Part shown: piece after piece, positions 6,492-12,023 of the stretch
How positions within the stretch are numbered: the first letter of the stretch is position 1
How the letters are laid out: every line of letters begins with the position of its first letter
Source: CAZUFB01 sp964619775
GTDB lineage: Bacteria; Actinomycetota; Coriobacteriia; Coriobacteriales; UMGS124
NCBI GenBank assembly: GCA_964619775.1
Contig: CAZUFB010000060.1
Span: forward strand, 1-13,300
Direction: 5' to 3'
Length of the DNA stretch: 13,300 nt
Program-made: the position numbers and the translations under genes
Notes under the pieces: generated by a model
Seen by the model: only the letters and a program-made list of their open reading frames with translations
What the model was told of the DNA's origin: nothing
Databases searched by the model: none

Positions 6492-6506
6492 GCTTCCGAT
6501 GGTCGA

Positions 6507-6548
6507 GGTACCCCCGCCGGGTCCGCCGAGGACTCCGGCGGGGGTACC
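6507..6548 (+). terminator. Strong hairpin just after flavoprotein A
   Basis: Perfect 14-bp stem GGTACCCCCGCCGG (6507-6520) / CCGGCGGGGGTACC (6535-6548), loop of 14, starting 15 bases past the stop codon. There is no T-tract on either side, so it is a likely terminator or mRNA 3'-end stabiliser by position and strength only. Confidence 0.6.
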
Positions 6549-6561
6549 GTTCGCAGAAAGG

Positions 6562-6743
6562 ACGAGGCGGTCTTGCGGCAGCCGCAACTGCGTGGAACCC
6601 GGGACCGCCTCGTGACGGCTGTGGTCGCTGACAGGCGTCAGCTTTTGACAGACCCTCGAGGCGGGAGCAATTGCGACCTGCGGTTTTGTCGGCCAACCTT
6701 CATATTAATATCAACAATTAATACGTTTCAGCGACCACAGCCG
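6562..6743 (+). repeat. Nested inverted repeats between flavoprotein A and S41-like A
   Basis: Stem 1: ACGAGGCGGTC (6562-6572) / GACCGCCTCGT (6603-6613), perfect 11 bp, enclosing TTGCGG-CAG-CCGCAA (6573-6587). Stem 2: CGGCTGTGGTCGCTGA (6616-6631) / TCAGCGACCACAGCCG (6728-6743), perfect 16 bp, 96 bp apart. The 5' arm of stem 2 overlaps a smaller hairpin GCTGAC-AGGC-GTCAGC (6627-6642) that is followed by TTTTG and looks terminator-like, so the two are mutually exclusive. The interior is AT-rich near 6704-6722. The layout could be a leader RNA with alternative folds, a small inverted-repeat element, or an extended operator. No target-site duplication flanks stem 2. Confidence 0.55.
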
Positions 6744-6774
6744 CCCTGAGGGCCAATCTGACGGGGTGCGGCGT

Positions 6775-6780
6775 TATAGT
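6775..6780 (+). promoter_or_regulatory. -10-like hexamer TATAGT before S41-like A
   Basis: TATAGT at 6775-6780 lies 52 bases before the start codon of S41-like A and is the best -10 match there. The 17-bp-spaced -35 position (6752-6757) reads GCCAAT, a poor match. The 16-bp inverted repeat ends 32 bp upstream, where a regulator could act. Confidence 0.35.
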
Positions 6781-6831
6781 GGGACGGGTTACGCGACGCA
6801 ACGCAAGGCCTTTTGAAAGGACGCACACCCC

Positions 6832-8163
6832 ATGAAGGGCTTTCTTTACTGGTCGGCATACAACAACATCTGCGAGACGATCCACATGGACGCGGCACCC
6901 GGCCGTCTGATGAACGGCAACGCGGTGGCCTGCGGCAACTCGCTCGCCAAGGCTTCGCGCGAGACCAACGCGAACCCCGAGCTCTTTATAGCGTGCGTGC
7001 GGCAGTTTCTGAGCACGGCCGACGCGCGCACCTGCCACGTCTCCTGCAGCGACCCCGCATATACCGAAAGCGACCTGGGCTTTAAAACCCAACGCCACGG
7101 CGACTTCCTCTATGTGACCGAGGTCTCGCAGGAAGAGCGTCTGGCCCCCGGCATGCGCATCGTAGCCGTGGGGCGTTCGACCGTGCCGTTCCTGCTCAAG
7201 GACACCGCGCAGGAGGTATTCTGGGGGCGCAACACCGACCGGGAGGACTGGGACCTGGCGCTGCGCATGTTCGACGACATCGACGTCTTTCCCGGCGACG
7301 GGCACGTGATGCGCATCGACCTGCGCCGCTACCCGGCGCAGGCGCGCCCGGCGACCATGGCGTGCGAACGCCGCGAACGGGCGTGCATCCTTACGGTGGA
7401 TTCGCTCGAAGACGGGCAGGCGACGACACGGCTGCTCGAAGAGGCCCACGAGAAACTGGCGGGGGCCGAGCGGCTTATCGTGGACGTGCGGCACTGCACG
7501 GGCGAGGCCGACGACGCGAGCTATCTGGCACTGCTTCCCTACCTGTGCGACCGCGACACGGAGGCGCGCGAGGTGTTCGGCGACGTGGAGGTGCGCACCA
7601 TCTACTCGAAGCCCAACACCGAGCTGCTGCTCGCGGGGCTCGACCGCGCACGCGGGCACCTTGCGGCGGACGCCGGGGCGCTTGAAGAGGTCGACAGCCT
7701 TGCGACCGACATCCGCGCAAAAGCCGACGAGGTGCTTGCCGCCAAACGTCGCGTGACCGGCCTGCAAGAGCGCCGCGCCGTCAGCGAGCTGCCCGAAGTT
7801 GTGCCGTCGCGCTTCAACGCCGGTCAAGAGGTGCACGTCGCCGCCGACGCCCCGCGCGAGGCTGTGCTGCTGGTAGGGCCGCAGACCGGCGTTGGAGCCG
7901 AACGCCTGGCCGAGGCCACCATGGGTATGGAGAAAGTCCGGCTCGTGGGCCGTGCCACGCCAGGCGCGACGGACTACGCCAACTATGTGACGCGGACCTA
8001 TCCTGATATTCAGGCAAGCTTCACCTACCCCATCTCGCGTACGGTCGCCAACTGCGAGAAGCGCGGGTACGCGCGCACGGGCCTTCCGCTCGACCTGCAC
8101 GTGCCGTGGGCGCCCGAGGAGTGCTCCCGCGACCTGGTGCTCGAGGCGGCGCTGGGGCTGTAG
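6832..8163 (+). CDS. S41-family-like protein with PDZ-like region, nucleophile position substituted (S41-like A)
   Basis: A 443-residue protein with no signal peptide or membrane segment, so probably cytoplasmic. Layout: N-terminal helical region (about 1-75), a PDZ-like segment (83-120, GFKTQRHGDFLYVTEV and RLAPGMRIVAVGRSTV), and an S41 (tail-specific protease/tricorn) core (about 180-443). The core shows LIVDVRHCTGE (215-225, where S41 enzymes read DLRGNxGG) and LLVGPQTGVGAE (346-357). The family normally reads T-A/G-S-A-A/S-E at that last motif; here the Ser position is Val354. The GxxTxGK motif reads GRATPGATD, so the CTP-type Lys is also absent. Peptidase activity is therefore doubtful. 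It is a paralogue of the protein at the right edge: N-terminal length, PDZ-like region and the PEECxRDLV tail all align. The ATG has AAAGGA ten bases upstream. Function unknown. Confidence 0.8.
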   Translation: MKGFLYWSAYNNICETIHMDAAPGRLMNGNAVACGNSLAKASRETNANPELFIACVRQFLSTADARTCHVSCSDPAYTESDLGFKTQRHGDFLYVTEVSQEERLAPGMRIVAVGRSTVPFLLKDTAQEVFWGRNTDREDWDLALRMFDDIDVFPGDGHVMRIDLRRYPAQARPATMACERRERACILTVDSLEDGQATTRLLEEAHEKLAGAERLIVDVRHCTGEADDASYLALLPYLCDRDTEAREVFGDVEVRTIYSKPNTELLLAGLDRARGHLAADAGALEEVDSLATDIRAKADEVLAAKRRVTGLQERRAVSELPEVVPSRFNAGQEVHVAADAPREAVLLVGPQTGVGAERLAEATMGMEKVRLVGRATPGATDYANYVTRTYPDIQASFTYPISRTVANCEKRGYARTGLPLDLHVPWAPEECSRDLVLEAALGL

Positions 8164-8207
8164 GGCAAGCCATAAAAACGCAGCGTCGCGATTTCTCCCG
8201 AACCCTC

Positions 8208-8312
8208 GCGTCCCTTGCACGGACCGTCCCGCGCGTATCGCGCGGCACGCGGTGCAGGGACGCGCCAGGAAAACCCGCATCCGGTGCGGCCAACCGCCTG
8301 CATCGGATGCGG
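8208..8312 (+). ncRNA. Strongly structured 3' UTR or small RNA candidate
   Basis: Two compact folds follow S41-like A. Fold 1: GCGTCCCT-t-GCAC (8208-8220) pairs with GTGCAGGGACGC (8252-8263), with one bulged T, enclosing CCGCGCG-TAT-CGCGCGG (8229-8245). Fold 2: CCGCATCC (8275-8282) / GGATGCGG (8305-8312), perfect, with an internal GCGG/CCGC hairpin. An intrinsic terminator at 8354 ends the unit. It may be the 3' UTR of the S41-like gene, an RNA processed from it, or an independent transcript. No promoter could be assigned. Confidence 0.4.
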
Positions 8313-8314
8313 CG

Positions 8315-8333
8315 AACCTGCAGGTTATACCTG
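8315..8333. promoter_or_regulatory. 12-bp perfect palindrome AACCTGCAGGTT with adjoining repeat
   Basis: AACCTGCAGGTT (8315-8326) is fully self-complementary. Its right half forms a second inverted repeat with the next bases (CAGGT-TAT-ACCTG, 8321-8333), so three copies of the half-site ACCTG/CAGGT lie in 19 bp. That arrangement suggests a dimeric DNA-binding protein, but no regulator gene is adjacent. Confidence 0.35.
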
Positions 8334-8353
8334 TCAATAAGCAATTGCCGTGA

Positions 8354-8385
8354 GGGGCGACGCGTGCGGCGTCTGCCCCGTTTTT
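8354..8385 (+). terminator. Intrinsic terminator downstream of S41-like A
   Basis: Stem GGGGCGACGC (8354-8363) / GCGTC-T-GCCCC (8369-8379) with one bulged T, loop GTGCG, followed by GTTTTT. Clear intrinsic terminator on the + strand. Confidence 0.8.
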
Positions 8386-8441
8386 GAAATGATATTCAGC
8401 AAATAACCCGTTTCTTGCGATGGCCCTCTTTATGCGGCACC

Positions 8442-8447
8442 TATACT
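8442..8447 (+). promoter_or_regulatory. -10-like hexamer TATACT before flavoprotein B
   Basis: TATACT at 8442-8447 matches TATAAT at five of six positions. TTGCGA at 8415-8420 resembles a -35, but the spacer is 21 bp, too long for an unaided housekeeping promoter. A start near 8454 would give a leader of about 90 bases. An activator could be required. Confidence 0.4.
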
Positions 8448-8546
8448 GGTCTTCAGGTTTTCAGACATGTGGTGTATCCGTGACGCCGTTGGACATCCAG
8501 CCAACCGGACGCCGCAGGACATGCACCTACGTGAAAGGAGCGACGT

Positions 8547-10499
8547 ATGTCAACCCTGGACCAGCTTACCCGTCGCAGCTTCGTCGTGGGCGCCTCGGCC
8601 CTGGCCTCCCTGGCCTTCGCCGGTGCCGCCCTGGCCGACGAGCCGCCTGCCGAGGACGAGGCCCCTGCCGAAGGCGAGGGCGACGAGCCAGCCGTCGGCT
8701 CTGGAGGCCCCGGCGGCAGCTCAAGCACGGTGGACCGTACCGCCGCCAAGGAGGCCGCCAAGGCCGACGGGCGCGTCTTCGGCTACGCCGGTCCCGGCGA
8801 CTGGCTGGGCGACGCGCCGACCGTCGACCCCTCCGAGATCGTCGAGACCATCGACGCCGACGTCGTCGTTGTAGGCGGAGGGCACTCTGGCGTGCAGGCG
8901 GGCCTGGCCGCTGCCGAGGCGGGCGCCAAGGTCGTGGTGTGCGAGACGATGGGCGAGGAAATCTTCTCGTGGTACGGCGAGGACATCGGCTGCTTCAACT
9001 CGCAGTTCGCCCTGAACGCCGGCTTCGGAGAGTGGAACCTCGGCGAGATCGTCGACGAGTTCGTCACCCGCGGCGGAGGCAAGTGCTACCCCGACATCGT
9101 GCGTCTCTACGTGCAGAACTCGGGGTCCACGCTCGACCACATGCTTGAGGTCGCGGTCGAGATGGGCGTCGACCCCAAGGCGTACACCTACGACAACACC
9201 CCCGAGGGCTGGGTCATCCTGCAGGCCAACATGGACTACGACAAGATTCAGGCCGGCGAGGACATCTACGACTGCATCAACTACACCAATTACCCGCTGC
9301 ATCCCGGCACCAAGACGTGGGTGGGCTCGGTGCAGTTCATGGGCGAGTACAACGACGAGCCCATCCAGGGCGTCGCCGCCAACTCGGTGCTGCCCCTCAT
9401 CCAGCAGGCGTGCGTCGACAAGGCCGTGTCGCTGGGCGCCGACTGGCGCTACGGCTCGACGGTCACCGTGCTCGTTAAGGACGAGTCGGGCCGCGTGACG
9501 GGCGTCATCACCCAGGAGGAGGACGGCTACCGCCAGATCAACGCCGCCAAGGGCGTGGTGCTGTGCGGCGGCGACTACGCCGGCAACGCCGAGATCTGCT
9601 GGAGCACCCTCAACGAGATGATGGAGCGCAATGAGCGCGAAGGCGGTCTCAAGGAGGACTTCTACTCCTTCATGGGCGGACGCAACGGCTCGTCGGTGAA
9701 GCTCGGCTGCTGGGCCGGCGGCTTCATCGAGCCCTCGCCGCGCGGCTGCATGAACCTGGGCGGCGGCCTTTCGGGCCCCTGGGGCACCAACTGCCTGCTG
9801 TGGCTCAACAGCAAGGGCGAGCGCTTCTGCAACGAGGGCAACCTCACCGGCGCCCAGACCGCCTGCGCCCGCCAGGTCCAAGGCACGGCCTACCTGGTGA
9901 CCGATGCCAAATGGCTCAAGAGCATCTGCGCCTGCGGCATCGAGCACAGCGGCCCCAACGCCGGACGCCCCCAGTACTACCAGGACATGATCGACGACAT
10001 GGCCGCCATCGTGCCCGGCCCCGACGGCGGCCAGGTTAAGAACTGCACCGTCGCCGAGCGCGGCTACTCGACGGTCATCGCCGCCGAGACGCTCGAGGAC
10101 CTGGCCGACTACGTGGGCGTCCCCGAGGACGTGAAGCCCACCTGGCTCGCAAGCATCCAGCACTACAACGAGCTGTGCAACGCCGGCGAGGACACCGACT
10201 TCGGCAAGGACCCCTCGGCCATGATCCCCGTCGACGAGGCTCCGTTCTACGGCGTCGTGGGATCGGTGGGCAGCCGAAGCATCAGCCCGATGATGGTCTC
10301 GATGAGCGGCCTGATGACCGATGCGAACCTCAACGTGCTCGACGAGGACTACGAGCCCATCCCCGGCCTGTACACAGCCGGCAACTCGCTCGGCGGCCGC
10401 TACGGCACCGGCTACTCCACGCCGTGCGCCGGCAACTCGATCGGCATGGCCGTAACCCACGGCCGCCTGGCCGGCACGAACGCCGCGACGCTGGGGTAA
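8547..10499 (+). CDS. Tat-exported FAD-dependent oxidoreductase, paralogue of flavoprotein A (flavoprotein B)
   Basis: A 650-residue exported flavoprotein of the same subfamily as flavoprotein A. The start at 8547 has AAAGGAG six bases upstream and opens a twin-arginine signal (LTRRSFVVG, Arg9-Arg10, hydrophobic to AALADE). An acidic Pro/Glu/Gly-rich linker follows, then the shared GRVFGYAGPGDWLG segment. The FAD motif is VVVVGGGHSGVQAGL (Gly110-Gly115). The C-terminal motif is GLYTAGNSLGGRYGTGY then TPCAGNSIGMAV, close to paralogue A and reminiscent of 3-ketosteroid dehydrogenase endings. It shares CWAGGF(V/I)(D/E)PSPRG and RFCNEGN(I/L)T with A, again without the catalytic Arg/His set of fumarate reductase. 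There is no FMN or heme domain, so electrons must come from a membrane or periplasmic partner not encoded here. It lacks the roughly 70-residue insertion and the CxxC cluster of A, so it probably acts on a different substrate. Confidence 0.9.
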   Translation: MSTLDQLTRRSFVVGASALASLAFAGAALADEPPAEDEAPAEGEGDEPAVGSGGPGGSSSTVDRTAAKEAAKADGRVFGYAGPGDWLGDAPTVDPSEIVETIDADVVVVGGGHSGVQAGLAAAEAGAKVVVCETMGEEIFSWYGEDIGCFNSQFALNAGFGEWNLGEIVDEFVTRGGGKCYPDIVRLYVQNSGSTLDHMLEVAVEMGVDPKAYTYDNTPEGWVILQANMDYDKIQAGEDIYDCINYTNYPLHPGTKTWVGSVQFMGEYNDEPIQGVAANSVLPLIQQACVDKAVSLGADWRYGSTVTVLVKDESGRVTGVITQEEDGYRQINAAKGVVLCGGDYAGNAEICWSTLNEMMERNEREGGLKEDFYSFMGGRNGSSVKLGCWAGGFIEPSPRGCMNLGGGLSGPWGTNCLLWLNSKGERFCNEGNLTGAQTACARQVQGTAYLVTDAKWLKSICACGIEHSGPNAGRPQYYQDMIDDMAAIVPGPDGGQVKNCTVAERGYSTVIAAETLEDLADYVGVPEDVKPTWLASIQHYNELCNAGEDTDFGKDPSAMIPVDEAPFYGVVGSVGSRSISPMMVSMSGLMTDANLNVLDEDYEPIPGLYTAGNSLGGRYGTGYSTPCAGNSIGMAVTHGRLAGTNAATLG

Positions 10500-10528
10500 C
10501 GACAGCCCGCGACCCTGTAGGCGAAGAC

Positions 10529-10548
10529 CCGACGGGATAGACCGTCGG
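10529..10548 (+). other. Hairpin in the 3' UTR of flavoprotein B
   Basis: Perfect 7-bp stem CCGACGG (10529-10535) / CCGTCGG (10542-10548), loop GATAGA, lying 20 bases before the terminator. It may protect the mRNA 3' end. Confidence 0.4.
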
Positions 10549-10567
10549 ACTAGTCGGAAAGAAACGC

Positions 10568-10606
10568 AAAGCCGGCCCCTTGCAAACGCGCGGGGCCGGC
10601 TTTTTT
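10568..10606 (+). terminator. Intrinsic terminator of flavoprotein B
   Basis: AAAGCCGGCCCC (10568-10579) pairs with GGGGCCGGCTTT (10592-10603), and the T-run continues to 10606. The preceding A-run makes it potentially bidirectional, so it could also end minus-strand transcription from the 54-codon frame and rubrerythrin. Confidence 0.92.
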
Positions 10607-10650
10607 GCGGTTCGGGAGGAAGCGTGCACCTCACAAGTAGCACCGCACGG

Positions 10651-10815
10651 TCACTCCCAGGACAGGACCGTGATGTTCACGACGATGAACACGACTGCGA
10701 GCACGCCGGACTCGTCCATATCGTGCGTGCTGGAAATGATGTAGGGCTCGGAGAGGCCCGCCGTGATGGTGCCGCTCCCCTCGTCAAAGTCGAACTCGGC
10801 GTCCTCGAGGCTCAC
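10651..10815 (-). CDS. Possible small protein, 54 aa, unrecognised
   Basis: A short minus-strand frame with the GC-rich third positions of a real gene: acidic N-terminal part (SLEDAEFDFDEGSGTITAGL), then SEPYIISSTHDMDESG, then a hydrophobic end (VLAVVFIVVNITVLSWE). A GTG at 10815 with TAAGG five bases upstream is the likeliest start. The frame is open further upstream, so it could instead be the surviving 3' end of a longer gene. It lies about 110 bases downstream of the reverse rubrerythrin on the same strand, so co-transcription is possible. I do not recognise the family. The C-terminal hydrophobic run is short for a full membrane helix and could be a buried strand. Confidence 0.4.
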   Translation of the reverse strand: MSLEDAEFDFDEGSGTITAGLSEPYIISSTHDMDESGVLAVVFIVVNITVLSWE

Positions 10816-10850
10816 GTCGGCCTTACACGATGCGAGCCCCGCTGTGAACC

Positions 10851-10882
10851 GGGGGCACCCTGCGGCGCCCCCTTTTCTTTCT
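10851..10882 (+). terminator. Hairpin with T-tract on the + strand, between two minus-strand frames
   Basis: Stem GGGGGC (10851-10856) / GCCCCC (10867-10872) with further CC/GG pairing inside, followed by TTTTCTTTCT (10873-10882). As an intrinsic terminator it faces + strand transcription arriving from flavoprotein B toward the minus-strand rubrerythrin. On the minus strand the same hairpin sits 50 bases after the rubrerythrin stop but has no U-tract there. Confidence 0.65.
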
Positions 10883-10922
10883 GCAATGCACGCCAGGCAC
10901 AGCCCGACAGGCACGCCCTGCC

Positions 10923-11483
10923 TTAGCCGAAGTAGCGCTTGAGCAGGCCGGCGAAAGCGCGGCCGTGACGAGCCTCGTCGCGCGCCATCTCGTGCACGGT
11001 GTCGTGGATGGCGTCCAGGCCGGCGGCCTTGGCGCGCTTGGCCAGGTCGGTCTTGCCGGCGGTGGCGCCGTTCTCGGCCTCGACGCGCATCTCGAGGTTC
11101 TTCTTGGTGGAGTCGGTCACGACCTCGCCCAGCAGCTCGGCGAATTTGGCGGCGTGCTCGGCCTCCTCGTGGGCGGCCTTCTCCCAGTACAAGCCGATCT
11201 CGGGGTAGCCCTCGCGGTAGGCGACGCGGCTCATGGCCAGGTACATGCCCACTTCGGAGCACTCGCCTTCGAAGTTGGCACGCAGGTCACACACGATGTC
11301 CTCGGGGACCTCGGGCAGCTTGCCGACGCCCACGACATGCTCAGCAGCCCAGCTCATCTCGGTGTCGGCCTGCTTGATGAAGCGGTCGCCCGACACGCCG
11401 CACTGCGGGCACTTGAAGCCGGCGGACAGCTCGTCACCGTCGAACTCTTCGACGTAACCGCACACAGGGCACACAAACTTCAT
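10923..11483 (-). CDS. Reverse rubrerythrin (N-terminal rubredoxin domain plus diiron ferritin-like domain)
   Basis: A 186-residue cytoplasmic peroxide-scavenging protein of the reverse rubrerythrin type, which in anaerobes reduces H2O2 (and oxygen) with electrons from NAD(P)H via a reductase. The rubredoxin-like iron site comes first: CPVCGY (Cys5, Cys8) and CPQCGV (Cys25, Cys28). The four-helix diiron domain follows, with NFEGECSEVGMYLAMSR (Glu74, Glu77), HEEAEHAAKF (Glu106, Glu109, His110), the Glu-rich EMRVEAENGAT, and HEMARDEARHG (Glu170, His173) as ligand-bearing segments. I chose the ATG at 11483 because the conserved protein starts MKFVCPVC and AAGGAGAGGG precedes it; an in-frame ATG 12 codons upstream is less likely. 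It interrupts the flavoprotein/S41 array on the opposite strand. Confidence 0.95.
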   Translation of the reverse strand: MKFVCPVCGYVEEFDGDELSAGFKCPQCGVSGDRFIKQADTEMSWAAEHVVGVGKLPEVPEDIVCDLRANFEGECSEVGMYLAMSRVAYREGYPEIGLYWEKAAHEEAEHAAKFAELLGEVVTDSTKKNLEMRVEAENGATAGKTDLAKRAKAAGLDAIHDTVHEMARDEARHGRAFAGLLKRYFG

Positions 11484-11580
11484 GGTACGTTCCCTCTCCT
11501 TCGTATACGACGCCGGCATGCCCGCAAACGGGCGTCGGCTGCGAACGACTCCATACTACCCAAAAACCTAGTGATATGCT

Positions 11581-11592
11581 ATGAATTTTCAT
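11581..11592 (-). promoter_or_regulatory. Palindrome ATGAATTTTCAT in the probable rubrerythrin promoter region
   Basis: An inverted repeat (ATGAA-TT-TTCAT) about 100 bp upstream of the rubrerythrin start, in the only AT-rich patch there. On the minus strand TTGAAT (11602-11597) could be a -35, and CATATC 18 bp further a weak -10, which would put the palindrome in the spacer as an operator. It does not clearly match the PerR or Fur consensus as I recall them. Confidence 0.3.
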
Positions 11593-11610
11593 GCTCATTC
11601 AAGCCTCCTC

Positions 11611-11709
11611 GGCAAAAACAGATGGCGGCCATTGCGGCGCACAGAACCTGCGGCCCAAGCCCACGCAGCTTAACGACGGTTGTGCAGGCCAGCCGACCTC
11701 TGTTTGCGC
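11611..11709. repeat. Imperfect palindromic element of about 100 bp
   Basis: The left part (GGCAAAAACAGATGGCGGCC..., 11611-11648) is an imperfect inverted copy of the right part (11678-11709). CAAAAACAGA matches the complement of TCTGTTTG with one extra A, GGCGGCCA-type bases match GGCCAGCC, and GCACAGAACC matches the complement of GGTTGTGC with one extra base. About 30 bases form the loop. It has no coding signs and looks like a small palindromic (MITE- or REP-like) intergenic element or the imprint of a structured RNA. No second copy is in this window. Confidence 0.4.
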
Positions 11710-12023
11710 ACTCAAGCTGAGGGTTTGCCCGCAAAAAGCCAGGTCATGCGGAACCATCGCTTGAAGGTTGGCGAAAACGGGGCGCCCGTCAACCTGCACA
11801 GCCGGCGTTAAGACCGGGCGGCCGGTGGCCGGCTGGACCGGAATCGGGAAGACTTCGCGGAAAACCGCCGTCCCCGCCGCAGCGTCGGACGCGGCGCACT
11901 CGCCGAACGGGTACGATGGTGGGCATCAATGAGTACGTCTACCTGCGGACGGCGGCGCAAGCGCACGAGCGGCGCGCGGCGGTCGCGGGAGCCGTCGCGC
12001 ACGCAACGGAAGGGTTGTCTACC
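11710..12023 (+). other. Upstream region of S41-like B
   Basis: High-GC, no gene recognised. It holds inverted repeats AGCCGGC (11800-11806) / GCCGGCT (11828-11834) and ACGGG-GCG-CCCGT around 11777-11789. TACGAT at 11912-11917 is a possible -10. The frame of S41-like B is open back to an ATG at 11916, but that extension is Ala/Arg-rich and absent from the paralogue, so it is treated as leader. Confidence 0.4.

Noticed and set aside
4302..6587. 761-codon open frame on the minus strand across flavoprotein A
   Set aside because: An antisense shadow of a GC-rich gene: repetitive Val/Ala/His/Leu composition, no domain, and the + strand protein is clear.
6616..6743. 16-bp inverted repeat as ends of an insertion sequence
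   Set aside because: Only 96 bp inside, no transposase and no flanking target duplication; kept as a structured or small inverted-repeat region.
6718..8337. 539-codon open frame on the minus strand across S41-like A
   Set aside because: Arg/His/Val-rich shadow without motifs; the + strand frame has S41 family signals and a ribosome binding site.
8721..10643. 640-codon open frame on the minus strand across flavoprotein B
   Set aside because: Same type of antisense shadow, with the same composition as the one opposite flavoprotein A.
11599..11799. 66-codon minus-strand frame over the palindromic element
   Set aside because: The translation lacks gene-like codon bias and follows the palindrome; structure explains the sequence better.
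11916..12023. Upstream ATG for S41-like B
   Set aside because: The Ala/Arg-rich extension has no counterpart in the paralogue, and 12024 has the better ribosome binding site and matching N-terminal length.
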